The notes below the pieces were generated by a model. That model saw only the letters and a list, made by a program, of their open reading frames with translations. It was not told the origin of the DNA and ran no database searches. Below, in pieces: positions 1-9,612 of a stretch of 64,000 nucleotides of DNA (position 1 is its first letter; the number at the start of each line of letters is the position of its first letter). The position numbers and the translations under genes were made by a program. Origin of the DNA: an uncultured SAR86 cluster bacterium (GTDB taxonomy: Bacteria > Pseudomonadota > Gammaproteobacteria > Magnimaribacterales > D2472); contig CACNXK010000005.1 in NCBI GenBank assembly GCA_902624425.1, forward strand, positions 1 to 64,000, read 5' to 3'.

Positions 1-1599
1 GACTGGAAACCAAATGTTGCTAGCATTATAGAATATGCTGCAGATATTTATCCCGAGTCCGAAGTTGTTAGTAAATTAGTAAGCGGACAAGTACACAGAA
101 CTAACTATAAAGAAGTATGCGTTAGATCTAGAAAGTTGGCTTCAAAGCTCGTCAAAGACGGTTACAAACAGGGTGATGTGATTGCTACATTGGCTCTCAA
201 TACATTTAGACATTTAGAGGCATATTATGGTGTTTCAGGGATGGGTGCAGTTGTTCATACTCTTAATTTTAGATTACATCCAGAGCAAGCTGTTTATATT
301 ATTAATCATGCTGAGGATAAAGTAATTTTTGTTGAAGCGCCATTTGTTCCAATCTTAGAAGCTCTTCAAGAAAATCTAAGCACAGTTGAGAAATATATCG
401 TCTTTTGTGATAAACATGAAATGCCTGAGAGTACTCTAAAAAACTGCATTTCATATGAGGAATATATTGAGGATGGTGATGAAAATTTTGTATGGCCAGA
501 TCTGCCTGACAATGCAGCTTGTGGTCTGTGTTATACATCTGGAACAACAGGGAATCCAAAGGGAGTTTTATATTCACATAAATCAACTATTCTTCACGCA
601 ATTTCTGCTGCTGGACCAAAAGCCTTAAAAATTGAAGGTGATGATTCAGTGCTTATGGTTGTTCCCATGTTTCATGTAATGGCTTGGGGTGTTCCATACT
701 ACGGTGCAATTTATGGACTTAAAATCGTAATGCCAGGAATGGCTATGGATGGTGAATCTTTGTATAAAATGTGTGAAGAAGAAAAAGTTACATTAGCTTT
801 TGGAGTCCCCACTGTATGGATGCAACTTCTAGGATATTGTAGAGAAAATAATGTTGTTCTTGAATCGATGAATAGTACTGTAATAGGAGGTTCAGCAGTG
901 ACAGTTGCAATGATTAAAGAGTTTGATCAGGTGCATGGAGTAACCGTTCTCCAAGGATGGGGCATGACAGAGATGAGCCCACTTGGCACAACAAATTTTC
1001 CAACTCCAGAGATGAATGAAATGTCTGATGATGAAAAATATGCAATCCAGGTTAAGGCTGGAAAACCTGTGTTTGGTGTAGAGATGAAAATTGTTGATTC
1101 TGATGGCAATACTTTACCAAATGATGGAAAAGCATCAGGAAGTTTATTAGTTAGAGGTCCGTGGATTATAAAAAAATATTTTAAAGCAGAAGAGGATGCA
1201 GTAGATAAAGATGGTTGGTTTGATACTGGCGATATATCCTCTATAGATCCTGATGGATATATGACTATTGTAGATAGAGAAAAAGATGTCATTAAGTCAG
1301 GCGGCGAGTGGATTAGTTCAATTGATGTTGAAAATGCTGTAGCTAGCCATCCAGATGTTATGCAAACAGCTGTGGTAGGCATACCTCATCCAAAATGGGA
1401 TGAAAGGCCACTTTTATTTGTTGTTTCAAACTCTGGTAATGAGATTGAAAGAGAGGAACTTGACGAATTAATGCTGCAAAAGTTCGAAAAGTGGCAACTA
1501 CCTGACCAAGTGGTATTCTTAAAGGAATTGCCAATAGGAGCAACAGGAAAGGTTAAAAAGATAGATTTAAGAGAAGAGTATAAAGAACATTACATGTAG
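1..1599 (+). CDS. Fatty-acyl-CoA ligase (AMP-forming), 5' end outside window
   Basis: ANL-superfamily enzyme that activates a fatty acid with ATP to acyl-AMP and then acyl-CoA. The frame is open from base 1 with no upstream stop, so the start lies outside the window. The visible N-terminus (DWKPNVASIIEYA, then VVSKLVSGQVHR) resembles AlkK-type medium/long-chain ligases, suggesting only about 15 residues are missing. Seen: P-loop-like YTSGTTGNPKG near base 535, GWGMTEMSP near 955, TGDIS near 1225, hinge/core DREKDVIKSGGEWIS near 1275, and C-terminal GATGKVKK with the catalytic lysine near 1540. A TTG at 136 could be called as a start but would cut off conserved sequence. It is followed 9 bp later by a MaoC hydratase, so the pair probably acts in fatty-acid use. 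Chain-length preference cannot be told. Confidence 0.93.
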   Translation, partial: DWKPNVASIIEYAADIYPESEVVSKLVSGQVHRTNYKEVCVRSRKLASKLVKDGYKQGDVIATLALNTFRHLEAYYGVSGMGAVVHTLNFRLHPEQAVYIINHAEDKVIFVEAPFVPILEALQENLSTVEKYIVFCDKHEMPESTLKNCISYEEYIEDGDENFVWPDLPDNAACGLCYTSGTTGNPKGVLYSHKSTILHAISAAGPKALKIEGDDSVLMVVPMFHVMAWGVPYYGAIYGLKIVMPGMAMDGESLYKMCEEEKVTLAFGVPTVWMQLLGYCRENNVVLESMNSTVIGGSAVTVAMIKEFDQVHGVTVLQGWGMTEMSPLGTTNFPTPEMNEMSDDEKYAIQVKAGKPVFGVEMKIVDSDGNTLPNDGKASGSLLVRGPWIIKKYFKAEEDAVDKDGWFDTGDISSIDPDGYMTIVDREKDVIKSGGEWISSIDVENAVASHPDVMQTAVVGIPHPKWDERPLLFVVSNSGNEIEREELDELMLQKFEKWQLPDQVVFLKELPIGATGKVKKIDLREEYKEHYM

Positions 1600-1608
1600 G
1601 AGAAAATT

Positions 1609-2067
1609 ATGCCGATGACATTTGTAAAACCTGAGGAGTTAGATAGTTATGTCGGAAAGTCACTTGAGCCCAGTGAGTGGCTTACTATTGATCAAGAAAG
1701 AATAAATAATTTTGCTGATGCCACAAATGATCATCAATTTATTCATGTCGATCCAGAGCAAGCTGAGCCAATATTTGGTTCAACTATAGCTCATGGTTTT
1801 TTAACCCTCTCTCTTACATCGGGTATGGGAGAGGAAAATGCATTGGTTGTTGAGGGTTCAAAAATGAGTTTGAACTACGGACTTGATAAAATAAGATTCC
1901 TTGCTCCTGTTCCTGTGAATTCCAGAATAAGGATGCATTCTAAAATTGTAGATGTTAATGAAAAAAATCCAGGCCAGTTTCTTATAAAAAGTGAAGTAAC
2001 CATGGAGCTAGAAGGCTCTGAAAAGCCTGCATTTATTGCTGAACAGTTAGGGCTTTGGGTAACTTAG
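1609..2067 (+). CDS. MaoC-like (R)-specific enoyl-CoA hydratase
   Basis: Hot-dog-fold hydratase of the MaoC/PhaJ type, 152 aa, predicted to add water to trans-2-enoyl-CoA giving (R)-3-hydroxyacyl-CoA. The hydratase signature is clear: FADATNDHQFIHVD with the catalytic pair Asp41 and His46, followed by FGSTIAHGFLTLSL. Length is normal for the single-domain family. An AGGAGA ribosome-binding site at 1599-1604 overlaps the end of the upstream acyl-CoA ligase and sets the ATG at 1609; a second ATG two codons later is possible. Co-transcription with the ligase is likely. It ends 6 bp before the convergent gatB, with no hairpin visible between them. Confidence 0.92.
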   Translation: MPMTFVKPEELDSYVGKSLEPSEWLTIDQERINNFADATNDHQFIHVDPEQAEPIFGSTIAHGFLTLSLTSGMGEENALVVEGSKMSLNYGLDKIRFLAPVPVNSRIRMHSKIVDVNEKNPGQFLIKSEVTMELEGSEKPAFIAEQLGLWVT

Positions 2068-2073
2068 GATCCT

Positions 2074-3501
2074 CTAACTAAGCAGTTTCTTCAAAATATC
2101 ATTTACACTTTTAGGATTTGCCTTTCCTTGAGTTTCTTTCATCACTTGACCAACAAAAAAACCAAATAGTTTATCCTTACCGCCTTTGAAGGCAGCAACT
2201 TGATCTGGGTTAGCTTCAAGGATTTTTTGGGCAACATCCTGAATAATTGATTCATCTTGAATCTGTACTAAGCCCTGATTTTTAATAATCTCATCGGCAT
2301 CTTTGCCAGAATCCCAAATATCAGCAAGAACAGTTTTGGCAATCTTTTTTGATATAGTTCCATCAGATATTCTCTTAAGCAAAGTATTAAAATTATCACT
2401 CGAAAGGTTAGATTCATTAATCTTTATATTATCTTTATTTAATAGAGAACCTATCTCTCCAACTAGAAGATTTGCTGCAAGCTTAGGATCACTTTCAGAA
2501 TCAACTGCAAGCTCAAAGAAAATTGAAAGCTCTCTTGATGAAGAAACTATTTGAGCCTCATTTTCGTCTATTTTAAGCTCTGAAATATATCTCTTTGATT
2601 TTTCATTAGGAAGTTCAGGGAAAGAATCTTTAATTTCATCCATTTCGTCATCAGAGATTATTACTGGAAGAAGGTCAGGATCAGGAAAATATCTATAATC
2701 ATTTGCAAATTCTTTTGATCTCATAGGCCTTGTTTCATCCTTAAGACTGTCATAAAGCCTTGTTTCTTGGATAACTTTATCGCCGTTTTCAAGAACTTTT
2801 ATTTGCCTTTTAATTTCAAAATTTATTGCTTTCTCGATGAACTTGAATGAATTAATATTTTTAATTTCAGTTCTTGTACCTAATTCTGAATCACCAACTT
2901 TTCTTATTGAAACATTTGCATCACATCTTAATGATCCCTGTGACATGTCTCCATCGCATACGTCCAGAAATGTAACAAGCTGATGTAGAGCCTTCATATA
3001 AGATACAGCTTCCTTTGCACTAGATATTTCAGGCTCAGAAACAATTTCAAGTAAGGGAGTTCCTGCTCTATTCAAGTCAATAACAGATTTATCAGGATAT
3101 GCATCGTGTATTGATTTACCTGCATCTTCTTCTAGATGAGCCCTTGTAATATTTATTGTTTTTATGTTCCCATCGACATTAATTTCGATTGATCCACCCT
3201 CAACAATAGGCTGAGTCATTTGAGTTATTTGATATCCTTTTGGAAGATCAGGATAAAAGTAATTTTTTCTATCAAAAGTAGACTCTTGATTTATATCCGC
3301 ATTAATCGCTAATCCAAATGTTATTGCCTTTTTAAACGCATCTTTATTTACAACAGGTAAAACTCCAGGTAAACCCAAATCAACTAAATCTACTTGAGTA
3401 TTGGGCTCTGAACCAAATTTTGTGGATGCACTCGAAAAAAGTTTTGTACTTGTCGAAAGTTGAGCATGAACTTCTAGACCAATTACTGTTTCCCAACTCA
3501 T
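2074..3501 (-). CDS. gatB: Asp-tRNA(Asn)/Glu-tRNA(Gln) amidotransferase subunit B
   Basis: Subunit B of the GatCAB complex, which binds mischarged Glu-tRNA(Gln) or Asp-tRNA(Asn), phosphorylates the acyl carboxylate and lets it accept ammonia from GatA. 475 aa, full length. The N-terminal kinase-like cradle begins [15 protein letters not shown] and includes [17 protein letters not shown]; the C-terminal YqeY-like tail domain is present and ends [14 protein letters not shown]. The start ATG overlaps the gatA stop by 4 bp, indicating translational coupling in a gatC-gatA-gatB operon. The three genes lie divergent to mreB, as in Pseudomonas and beta-proteobacteria but not E. coli. Confidence 0.98.
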   Translation of the reverse strand: MSWETVIGLEVHAQLSTSTKLFSSASTKFGSEPNTQVDLVDLGLPGVLPVVNKDAFKKAITFGLAINADINQESTFDRKNYFYPDLPKGYQITQMTQPIVEGGSIEINVDGNIKTINITRAHLEEDAGKSIHDAYPDKSVIDLNRAGTPLLEIVSEPEISSAKEAVSYMKALHQLVTFLDVCDGDMSQGSLRCDANVSIRKVGDSELGTRTEIKNINSFKFIEKAINFEIKRQIKVLENGDKVIQETRLYDSLKDETRPMRSKEFANDYRYFPDPDLLPVIISDDEMDEIKDSFPELPNEKSKRYISELKIDENEAQIVSSSRELSIFFELAVDSESDPKLAANLLVGEIGSLLNKDNIKINESNLSSDNFNTLLKRISDGTISKKIAKTVLADIWDSGKDADEIIKNQGLVQIQDESIIQDVAQKILEANPDQVAAFKGGKDKLFGFFVGQVMKETQGKANPKSVNDILKKLLS

Positions 3502-4949
3502 GAGTTATCTCCAAAATCTGGATTTCTTATGTGCCAATCAGTATTTTTTTGATACTGATGAGCAAAATTTAATATTTCAGACTCCTCAAGATAATTACCA
3601 ATAAGCTGAAGACCTATTGGAAGATTCTTTGAAAAACCATGAGGTATGGACATTGCTGGAACACCAGCTAGATTTGAAGATATTGTAAATAAATCTTCAA
3701 GGTACATTTCAATCGGATCTTCCGTTTTTGATCCAATTTTAAAAGCAGAGCTTGGCGATGAAGGAGACATTATCACATCCACTTCACTAAAAGCTTTTAC
3801 AAAATCATTTTTAATCATTCTCCTAGATTGCTGAGCCTTCTTATAGTATGCATCATAGAAACCAGCAGATAATACATATGTTCCTATAAGAATTCTTCTT
3901 TTTACTTCATCACCAAAACCCTCAGATCTTGATTTTATATAAAGGTCCTCCAAGTCATTTACATTTTCAGCCCTATATCCATATTTAACCCCATCAAACC
4001 TAGATAGATTAGATGAACATTCAGCTGGTGCTACGACATAATAAGTTGGAACAGATAATTTTATATTTGGCATGGAAACTTCAACGAAATTAGCTCCCAA
4101 TGATTCAAATATTTTTTTTGATTGTTCAAAAGAATCTTGAACTTCTTTGCTAAGATTTGAAATATCAAATTCTTTAACAATACCAATCTTTTTACCTTTA
4201 AGATCATTATTAATATTTTCTAGATAGTTTTCTTTATCGTTGCTTAACGAAGTTGAATCTTTTTCATCATGACTGCAAATATGGTTCAGCAAAAGCGCAC
4301 AGTCCTCAGCATTTCTTGCAAAAGCACCTGCCTGATCAAGACTGGAAGCAAAAGCAATCATTCCCCACCTAGAAGCTCTGCCATATGTTGGTTTAATACC
4401 TGTTATTCCGCACAATGCTGCTGGCTGCCTTATAGATCCACCTGTATCAGTTCCAGTTGCTGCACAAACTAAACCTTCAGCAACTGCTGCTGCTGACCCA
4501 CCTGAACTTCCTCCTGGAACTCTTTCAAGATCCCATGGATTCTTCACTGCTCCAAAATAACTAGTCTCATTTGAAGACCCCATTGCAAACTCATCCATAT
4601 TTGTTTTGCCAACACATATGCTTCCAGCTTTTGAGAGATTTTCTACGACTGTGGCATTATATGGTGGTATAAAATTCTCCAAAATTCTAGAGCCGCATGT
4701 AGTTCTTAAATTTTTTGTACAAAATAAATCTTTTTGAGCAATTGGTAATCCCGCAAGGTCGCCTTCGCATTCTCCTTGATCAAACTCTTTCGCTTTAGTT
4801 AAGGCAACCTCTTCATTTAGCGTTATAAATGAATTTGTTTTGCTAGATGATATATTTTTGAAGGTTTCTTCTACCAATTCAAAAGAAGAAATATCTTTTT
4901 TTTCTAAAAGTTCTTTAAGCTCAGATAATGTTTTATATTTAATGCTCAT
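3498..4949 (-). CDS. gatA: Asp-tRNA(Asn)/Glu-tRNA(Gln) amidotransferase subunit A
   Basis: Glutaminase subunit of GatCAB, amidase-signature family, 483 aa. It releases ammonia from glutamine and channels it to GatB. The Ser-cisSer-Lys catalytic machinery is visible: lysine in [11 protein letters not shown], the cis-serine in [15 protein letters not shown], and the nucleophile in [15 protein letters not shown]. Starts at ATG 4949 overlapping the gatC stop by 4 bp and overlaps gatB by 4 bp, so the three subunits should be made together. Nothing unusual in length or residues. Confidence 0.98.
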   Translation of the reverse strand: MSIKYKTLSELKELLEKKDISSFELVEETFKNISSSKTNSFITLNEEVALTKAKEFDQGECEGDLAGLPIAQKDLFCTKNLRTTCGSRILENFIPPYNATVVENLSKAGSICVGKTNMDEFAMGSSNETSYFGAVKNPWDLERVPGGSSGGSAAAVAEGLVCAATGTDTGGSIRQPAALCGITGIKPTYGRASRWGMIAFASSLDQAGAFARNAEDCALLLNHICSHDEKDSTSLSNDKENYLENINNDLKGKKIGIVKEFDISNLSKEVQDSFEQSKKIFESLGANFVEVSMPNIKLSVPTYYVVAPAECSSNLSRFDGVKYGYRAENVNDLEDLYIKSRSEGFGDEVKRRILIGTYVLSAGFYDAYYKKAQQSRRMIKNDFVKAFSEVDVIMSPSSPSSAFKIGSKTEDPIEMYLEDLFTISSNLAGVPAMSIPHGFSKNLPIGLQLIGNYLEESEILNFAHQYQKNTDWHIRNPDFGDNS

Positions 4950-5227
4950 TCAACAACTTTGGGGACTATAAAATAATCTTGATCAGACTGAGGTGAGTTT
5001 TCAAGAAATACCTCTTTTCTATCCTTAGAATTCACAAAGTCTTTACGTTTTGGTGCTGTCTTCTCAAGCGGGTTAGCAAGCGGAGTTACATCGTCTGTAT
5101 TTATATCTTGAAGCTCATCAACAAAATTTATTATATTTTCAAGATCTTTAGTTATTTTGTCTTTTTTATCTTTATCCAGCTTTAGTCTTGCTAAATAAGA
5201 GATAGTTTCAACTGTTTTATTGTCCAT
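4946..5227 (-). CDS. gatC: Asp-tRNA(Asn)/Glu-tRNA(Gln) amidotransferase subunit C
   Basis: Small GatCAB subunit of 93 aa that wraps between GatA and GatB and stabilises them. It shows the family pattern: N-terminal helix with [10 protein letters not shown], a mid-section [19 protein letters not shown] and the conserved [16 protein letters not shown] segment. First gene of the gatCAB operon; the start ATG at 5227 faces mreB across a 74-bp divergent intergenic region containing a candidate promoter for each side. Confidence 0.95.
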   Translation of the reverse strand: MDNKTVETISYLARLKLDKDKKDKITKDLENIINFVDELQDINTDDVTPLANPLEKTAPKRKDFVNSKDRKEVFLENSPQSDQDYFIVPKVVE

Positions 5228-5236
5228 ATATAGGAT

Positions 5237-5242
5237 ATTATA
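5237..5242 (-). promoter_or_regulatory. Candidate -10 box for gatCAB
   Basis: A perfect TATAAT on the minus strand, 10 bp upstream of the gatC ATG. Transcription from it would give an extremely short or no leader, so an alternative upstream promoter or a leaderless transcript is possible. No good -35 was found at normal spacing. Confidence 0.35.
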
Positions 5243-5248
5243 TTAAAG

Positions 5249-5278
5249 TTGCGAGATGTTAACCTAACGCAACATAAT
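5249..5278 (+). promoter_or_regulatory. Candidate mreB promoter
   Basis: TTGCGA at 5249-5254 and CATAAT at 5273-5278 with an 18-bp spacer, giving a start near 5285 and a leader of about 17 nt that contains the GAGG ribosome-binding site at 5292-5295. Inferred from consensus match only. Confidence 0.4.
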
Positions 5279-5301
5279 TTTATATATTTTTGAGGTAATT
5301 T

Positions 5302-6351
5302 GTGGAATTTAATTTATTCAAAGCTGCAAGAGGCTTATTTTCTAACGATTTATCGATTGATCTTGGAACTGCTAACACCCTTATCTATACGAAAGATGTA
5401 GGTATTGTGCTCAATGAGCCCTCAGTCGTCGCAATAAGGGAATCTAGAGGTCAAAAAACAGTTGTTGCAGTTGGGGCTGAAGCTAAGAAAATGCTAGGAA
5501 GGACCCCTGGAAATATTACTGCAATAAGACCTTTAATGGATGGTGTTATTGCAGACTTCCAAGTAACTGAGAAAATGCTTCAGCATTTTATTGCTACTGT
5601 TCACGAGCAGAGGTTCATTAAACCCAGCCCAAGAATATTAGTTTGTGTACCATGTAGGTCTACTCAGGTTGAAAGAAGGGCTATAAGGGAATCTGTTCTT
5701 GGAGCAGGTGCTAGAGATGTAAAGCTAATCGAAGAACCAATGGCTGCTGCTATTGGTGCAGGACTTCCTGTTGAAGAAGCTAGCGGAAGTATGGTTATTG
5801 ATATCGGCGGCGGTACTTCAGAAATTGCAATACTTGCATTGAATGGTGTAGTTTACGCGGAGTCTGTAAAAATTGGTGGTGATAAGATGGATGAAGCAAT
5901 CGTTTCATACATAAGAAGAAATTATGGTTGTGTAATTGGAGAATCTACTGCTGAAAAAATAAAACAAACTATTGGATGCGCATCAGAAGATTCAGAAAAA
6001 CAAGAAATGATGGTTACAGGTAGAAATTTAGCTGAAGGCATACCAGAAACATTCAGTCTCTCAAGTGATCATGTATATGATGCAATGAAAGATCCTCTTA
6101 ATGGAATTGTTCGAGGGATTAGAGATGCCCTAGAGCTTTCACCACCTGAGCTTTCAGCTGATATTGCGGAAAGAGGGATTGTACTCACTGGAGGCGGAGC
6201 TCTATTAAGAGATTTAGATAGATTGATATCTTCTCAAACTGGAATACCAGTCATTATTGCTGAAGATCCTCTTACGTGTGTTGCTCGTGGTGGCGGCCAA
6301 GCATTAGAAATTATAGATAAATACAACATAGATCTATTATCAACTGAGTAG
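5302..6351 (+). CDS. mreB: Rod-shape-determining actin homologue MreB
   Basis: Bacterial actin that forms membrane-bound filaments steering side-wall peptidoglycan synthesis. 349 aa, normal length. Nucleotide-binding motifs: phosphate-1 [10 protein letters not shown] at Asp20, phosphate-2 [12 protein letters not shown] near 167 and adenosine motif [12 protein letters not shown] near 297. The N-terminal [16 protein letters not shown] can act as the amphipathic membrane anchor. GTG start with GAGG 6-10 bp upstream. First gene of mreB-mreC-mreD; one base separates it from mreC. Presence implies a rod-shaped, walled cell. Confidence 0.98.
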   Translation: MEFNLFKAARGLFSNDLSIDLGTANTLIYTKDVGIVLNEPSVVAIRESRGQKTVVAVGAEAKKMLGRTPGNITAIRPLMDGVIADFQVTEKMLQHFIATVHEQRFIKPSPRILVCVPCRSTQVERRAIRESVLGAGARDVKLIEEPMAAAIGAGLPVEEASGSMVIDIGGGTSEIAILALNGVVYAESVKIGGDKMDEAIVSYIRRNYGCVIGESTAEKIKQTIGCASEDSEKQEMMVTGRNLAEGIPETFSLSSDHVYDAMKDPLNGIVRGIRDALELSPPELSADIAERGIVLTGGGALLRDLDRLISSQTGIPVIIAEDPLTCVARGGGQALEIIDKYNIDLLSTE

Positions 6352-6352
6352 T

Positions 6353-7174
6353 ATGGCAAGATTGCCTGATAAATCATCAAGATTTATATTGATATCAGTA
6401 TTTGTTTTTTGCTCTTCTTTTTTGTTTCTAGATTTCAGATTTAATACTTTCAAACCAATAAAAGACTTTTATAACTCTAGTTCTATATTTATAAAAGTAT
6501 TTTCTAAGCAAGTTATCTTTTCACCTATATACAATTCAGTTTCAAGCATCGTAAATTCAAGAAATATCAAGGAAGAGAACGAAGAATTAAAAGCAGAATT
6601 AAATTATCAACTGATAAAGAATTACATAGTTTCTAACAAATCAATTGTAAACAGGAATATTTTCTTTGGTGAAGTTGATATTGAAAAAATAAACTCTGTA
6701 TTGATCCCTTCCAAAGTAGTGAGTTTCGATGTTAATCAATACTTTTGCTGTGACAAACATAGAATCTTTTTAAGGCCAGAAATAGATGATGATGTTAATT
6801 CGTTCAAGGTGCTTATCAATTCAGAGGGCATAATAGGTCAAACTATAAAAATTAATAAGAATTTATTCGAAGCTATTTTATTGAGCGACAAAGATCACAT
6901 TATTCCAATTCAGGACGAAAATAATTTTTATTGCGAAGCAAAAGGATTAGGAGTACCAAAAAAAATATTCTGTGATATTGATTTAACACTTGGGGTTAAT
7001 TCTTTTGAAGAAAATCAAAAGTTTCTTTCATCTGGGCTAGGAGGAATATTTCCTAAAGGAGTGGAAATCGGAAATATTTCTGAAATAAAAGAATTATCAG
7101 ATAGAGAAGTTAGACTCATAATAGAACTAAATGCAGATCCATTGTCATCAAACTTTTTTGGAGTTCTAAAATAA
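6353..7174 (+). CDS. mreC: Rod-shape-determining protein MreC
   Basis: Bitopic elongasome protein linking MreB to PBP2/RodA, 273 aa. One membrane segment near residues 10-27 (FILISVFVFCSSFLFL), a short coiled coil around NIKEENEELKAELNYQL, and a C-terminal beta-rich domain with INSEGIIGQTIKI and SSGLGGIFPKGVEIGNI, the region conserved in MreC. Overall sequence is diverged but position between mreB and mreD decides the call. Overlaps mreD by one base. Confidence 0.92.
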   Translation: MARLPDKSSRFILISVFVFCSSFLFLDFRFNTFKPIKDFYNSSSIFIKVFSKQVIFSPIYNSVSSIVNSRNIKEENEELKAELNYQLIKNYIVSNKSIVNRNIFFGEVDIEKINSVLIPSKVVSFDVNQYFCCDKHRIFLRPEIDDDVNSFKVLINSEGIIGQTIKINKNLFEAILLSDKDHIIPIQDENNFYCEAKGLGVPKKIFCDIDLTLGVNSFEENQKFLSSGLGGIFPKGVEIGNISEIKELSDREVRLIIELNADPLSSNFFGVLK

Positions 7175-7647
7175 TGAAATTATCTGAATTTGTCTATTTG
7201 ACAATCATTTTCATACTTTTCAGTACTATTGATCTAAAAGTTAATGCATTTTTATTTGATTATTTAATAATTTCTAACTTTACATACTTATTCCTTTGCT
7301 ATTTATCTTTTAGAAATCCACAAAAGATTAATTCCTTCTTCGGTGCCTATATTGGTTTTATGATAGATCTTCATCAAAATATATTTTTTGGACTGCATGC
7401 TTCCTTATTTACATTGACGATCCTTATTATTAACTATAACTATTTCAGGTTAAGAATGTTTTCAGCACTGCAAATTACAATTGCCTTTAGTTTTTTTGTT
7501 GGCTTTTTCGTTGGCTTTAAGAGTATTTTACTTGCCACAATGAATTTTCAGTATTTAGTGGTTTTTTTGAGTTTCTTTTTTGCATTCATTTCGTATCTTT
7601 TAATACCAAGCATAGGAAAATTTCTAATTCAAAAAACAAATATTTAA
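7174..7647 (+). CDS. mreD: Rod-shape-determining protein MreD
   Basis: Polytopic inner-membrane protein of the elongasome, 157 aa, with about five hydrophobic segments and a characteristic central GAYIGFMIDLHQNIFFGLHA loop (family pattern G..x..D...G..G..A). Almost no charged residues outside short loops. ATGA-type overlap with mreC supports co-translation. The maf and rng genes that often follow mreD are absent; the next gene begins 4 bp downstream. Confidence 0.9.
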   Translation: MKLSEFVYLTIIFILFSTIDLKVNAFLFDYLIISNFTYLFLCYLSFRNPQKINSFFGAYIGFMIDLHQNIFFGLHASLFTLTILIINYNYFRLRMFSALQITIAFSFFVGFFVGFKSILLATMNFQYLVVFLSFFFAFISYLLIPSIGKFLIQKTNI

Positions 7648-7650
7648 AAG

Positions 7651-9612
7651 ATGAATAATTCACTGGCATTAAGAATATTATTAATTATATTCACACCTCT
7701 TTTGGCCATTACATTATCGTATTTCTTATTCCTTTCAAAGCCAGATGTTTTTTCTAAAATCTTTGAAAGATATCAATATCAAGATTACTCCTTTAGCTTC
7801 GATGAGATTTCTACTAATAAGAATCCCTTATATCCTGAAATAATTTTTAAATACGCATCCCTTCAGAGTGAAACTAAAAATATTAAAATCAATGAGATTA
7901 AGATTGGTTTAAATCTTTTAGGATATTTTTTTGATAGTTACCAAAGAATTAATTATTTAAAAATAAATGCATCCCAAATTTTAACTGAAGACTATACATC
8001 TCTTCTCCCCAAAAATTCAGAAGATTTAAAAAATACTCTGTCAGGTCTTATAAGTGAAGGAAAAATAGAAGAACTTTTTTTTGAGTATATTGATGGAACT
8101 GAAATAAGAATAAATAATGAACTTCTACTTTCTGATATAGCCCTCAATATTGGAGCTGAAAGAATCCTTAATGCAGATAAGGCTTATGTAACAGCTAATT
8201 CAGAAGAAGTTAAAATAATACTAGAGAAAGGTTCTTATGAGAGTCTTCCTTTTGAAAAGATCTCTGGATTATTTGATATAAATTTAGGGGAGTTGAAATA
8301 TATTTCCTATCATAACTCTATCAATGAATATGCCGAAGACATTCTTCCATTAGGCGTACTAAATTTTAAAAATGATATACAACTATTCACATCTGGTTTC
8401 GTTAACTTTAAGAATAATAAAAATAAAAACTTTGGTTTTATAAGCTTCCAAGATCTATCAGAAATTAAATATCTCGAGGACGGATTTAAAGTTAAAACTG
8501 ACATATATATAGAGGACTTCAGTAATGTTTTCTCTCAAAATTTCATTTCTTTTAATGATCTTTCAATGAATCTTTACTTGTCAGGAAATGAAATTCAAAA
8601 ATCATCCAGTATTAATTTCTTTACAGATTCTAAATCCGGTGTCGATCTCTCAGGATCTTTTAATGATGGAAATTTGCTATTAAATTTTAATAGTGAAAAT
8701 CTCAAAGGATCACTAGCAAGAGATAAATCAAGTTTTTTCAGAGTTGACCTTTATGATTCAAACATAGATTTTGATTTTGGGGAATCAGAGGAAGAAGCTT
8801 TCATACTGCCAAATTTAAAGTTTAGAGTTACTGGAAAGAATATAATTTTTAATGGAGCAAAATTTGACTCCATAGATTTTTATTACCTAAAAAACGGTGA
8901 AGTCCTGACGTTAAATAATATTAATATAGAAAGTGATTTTCTTAAGATTTCTGATTATGAAAATGAACCAGCATATTTTTCAATTAATACCACTCAAGAT
9001 TTCTATAAAATAAAAGGTTCTTATGAGTTTAATGATCTTAAGAACTCATTACAGCTTCAAAATTTCCCTCCTATTGATTATCTAAGATCAAATATAAATA
9101 TTCAGTGGAATAATCTCTTAGAATTAAGAAATATTGAAGGTAACCTAGATTTTCTTGCAAAAGATTTTCAAATTAATCAAGACAATCCTAACTCTGCTTT
9201 ACTAAATTTAGTTGGGTTATTAAATATTCAGTCTTTTTTTGACGGGTATGATGGCTCATCAACAGATGAATACATAAAGTTTAGAAGAGGAAGTGGGAGC
9301 ATTATTTTTTCAAAAAAATATGGAAGAATTGTTGATGAATTTTCATTTGAAGCTGATTTTGGCAGCATGGATTGGAATGGATTTATTATTAAAGATGATT
9401 CCGGTTTCTTTAAAGAACTAGACTTGGAGCTTTCATTGAGGCTAAATTTACAAGAAAATATTCCTTGGTATGCAGCTATTTTTGGAGGTATTGGAATGGC
9501 TGCAGGAACAGCTATTATCGGAAATGTTTTTGAGGAACAATTAGAGGAAATATCAACAATAGAATATAAAGTCAATGGAGCTCTAAATTCACCTGACCTT
9601 GATAGATTATAA
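7651..9612 (+). CDS. YhdP-like AsmA/TamB-type envelope protein, short form
   Basis: Probable YhdP-family protein, a periplasmic bridge-like protein thought to move phospholipids to the outer membrane. It has one N-terminal membrane anchor (residues 7-29) and a long beta-rich periplasmic region. The C-terminal end, with a hydrophobic IFGGIGMAAGTAIIG followed by YKVNGALNSPDLDRL, matches the way YhdP proteins end, and the gene lies just after mreD as yhdP does in many gammaproteobacteria. At 653 aa it is about half the usual length (roughly 1270 aa in E. coli), so the beta-groove would be shortened, most likely in the middle. Its last 6 bases overlap the convergent mgtE. Confidence 0.75.
   Translation: MNNSLALRILLIIFTPLLAITLSYFLFLSKPDVFSKIFERYQYQDYSFSFDEISTNKNPLYPEIIFKYASLQSETKNIKINEIKIGLNLLGYFFDSYQRINYLKINASQILTEDYTSLLPKNSEDLKNTLSGLISEGKIEELFFEYIDGTEIRINNELLLSDIALNIGAERILNADKAYVTANSEEVKIILEKGSYESLPFEKISGLFDINLGELKYISYHNSINEYAEDILPLGVLNFKNDIQLFTSGFVNFKNNKNKNFGFISFQDLSEIKYLEDGFKVKTDIYIEDFSNVFSQNFISFNDLSMNLYLSGNEIQKSSSINFFTDSKSGVDLSGSFNDGNLLLNFNSENLKGSLARDKSSFFRVDLYDSNIDFDFGESEEEAFILPNLKFRVTGKNIIFNGAKFDSIDFYYLKNGEVLTLNNINIESDFLKISDYENEPAYFSINTTQDFYKIKGSYEFNDLKNSLQLQNFPPIDYLRSNINIQWNNLLELRNIEGNLDFLAKDFQINQDNPNSALLNLVGLLNIQSFFDGYDGSSTDEYIKFRRGSGSIIFSKKYGRIVDEFSFEADFGSMDWNGFIIKDDSGFFKELDLELSLRLNLQENIPWYAAIFGGIGMAAGTAIIGNVFEEQLEEISTIEYKVNGALNSPDLDRL

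Noticed and set aside
927-1382. 151-codon minus-strand frame
   Set aside because: Antisense to the conserved acyl-CoA ligase; no start signal or protein features.
136-1599. TTG at 136 as the start of the acyl-CoA ligase
   Set aside because: The frame is open to base 1 and the upstream residues match the conserved AlkK-type N-terminus, so the gene is cut by the window edge.
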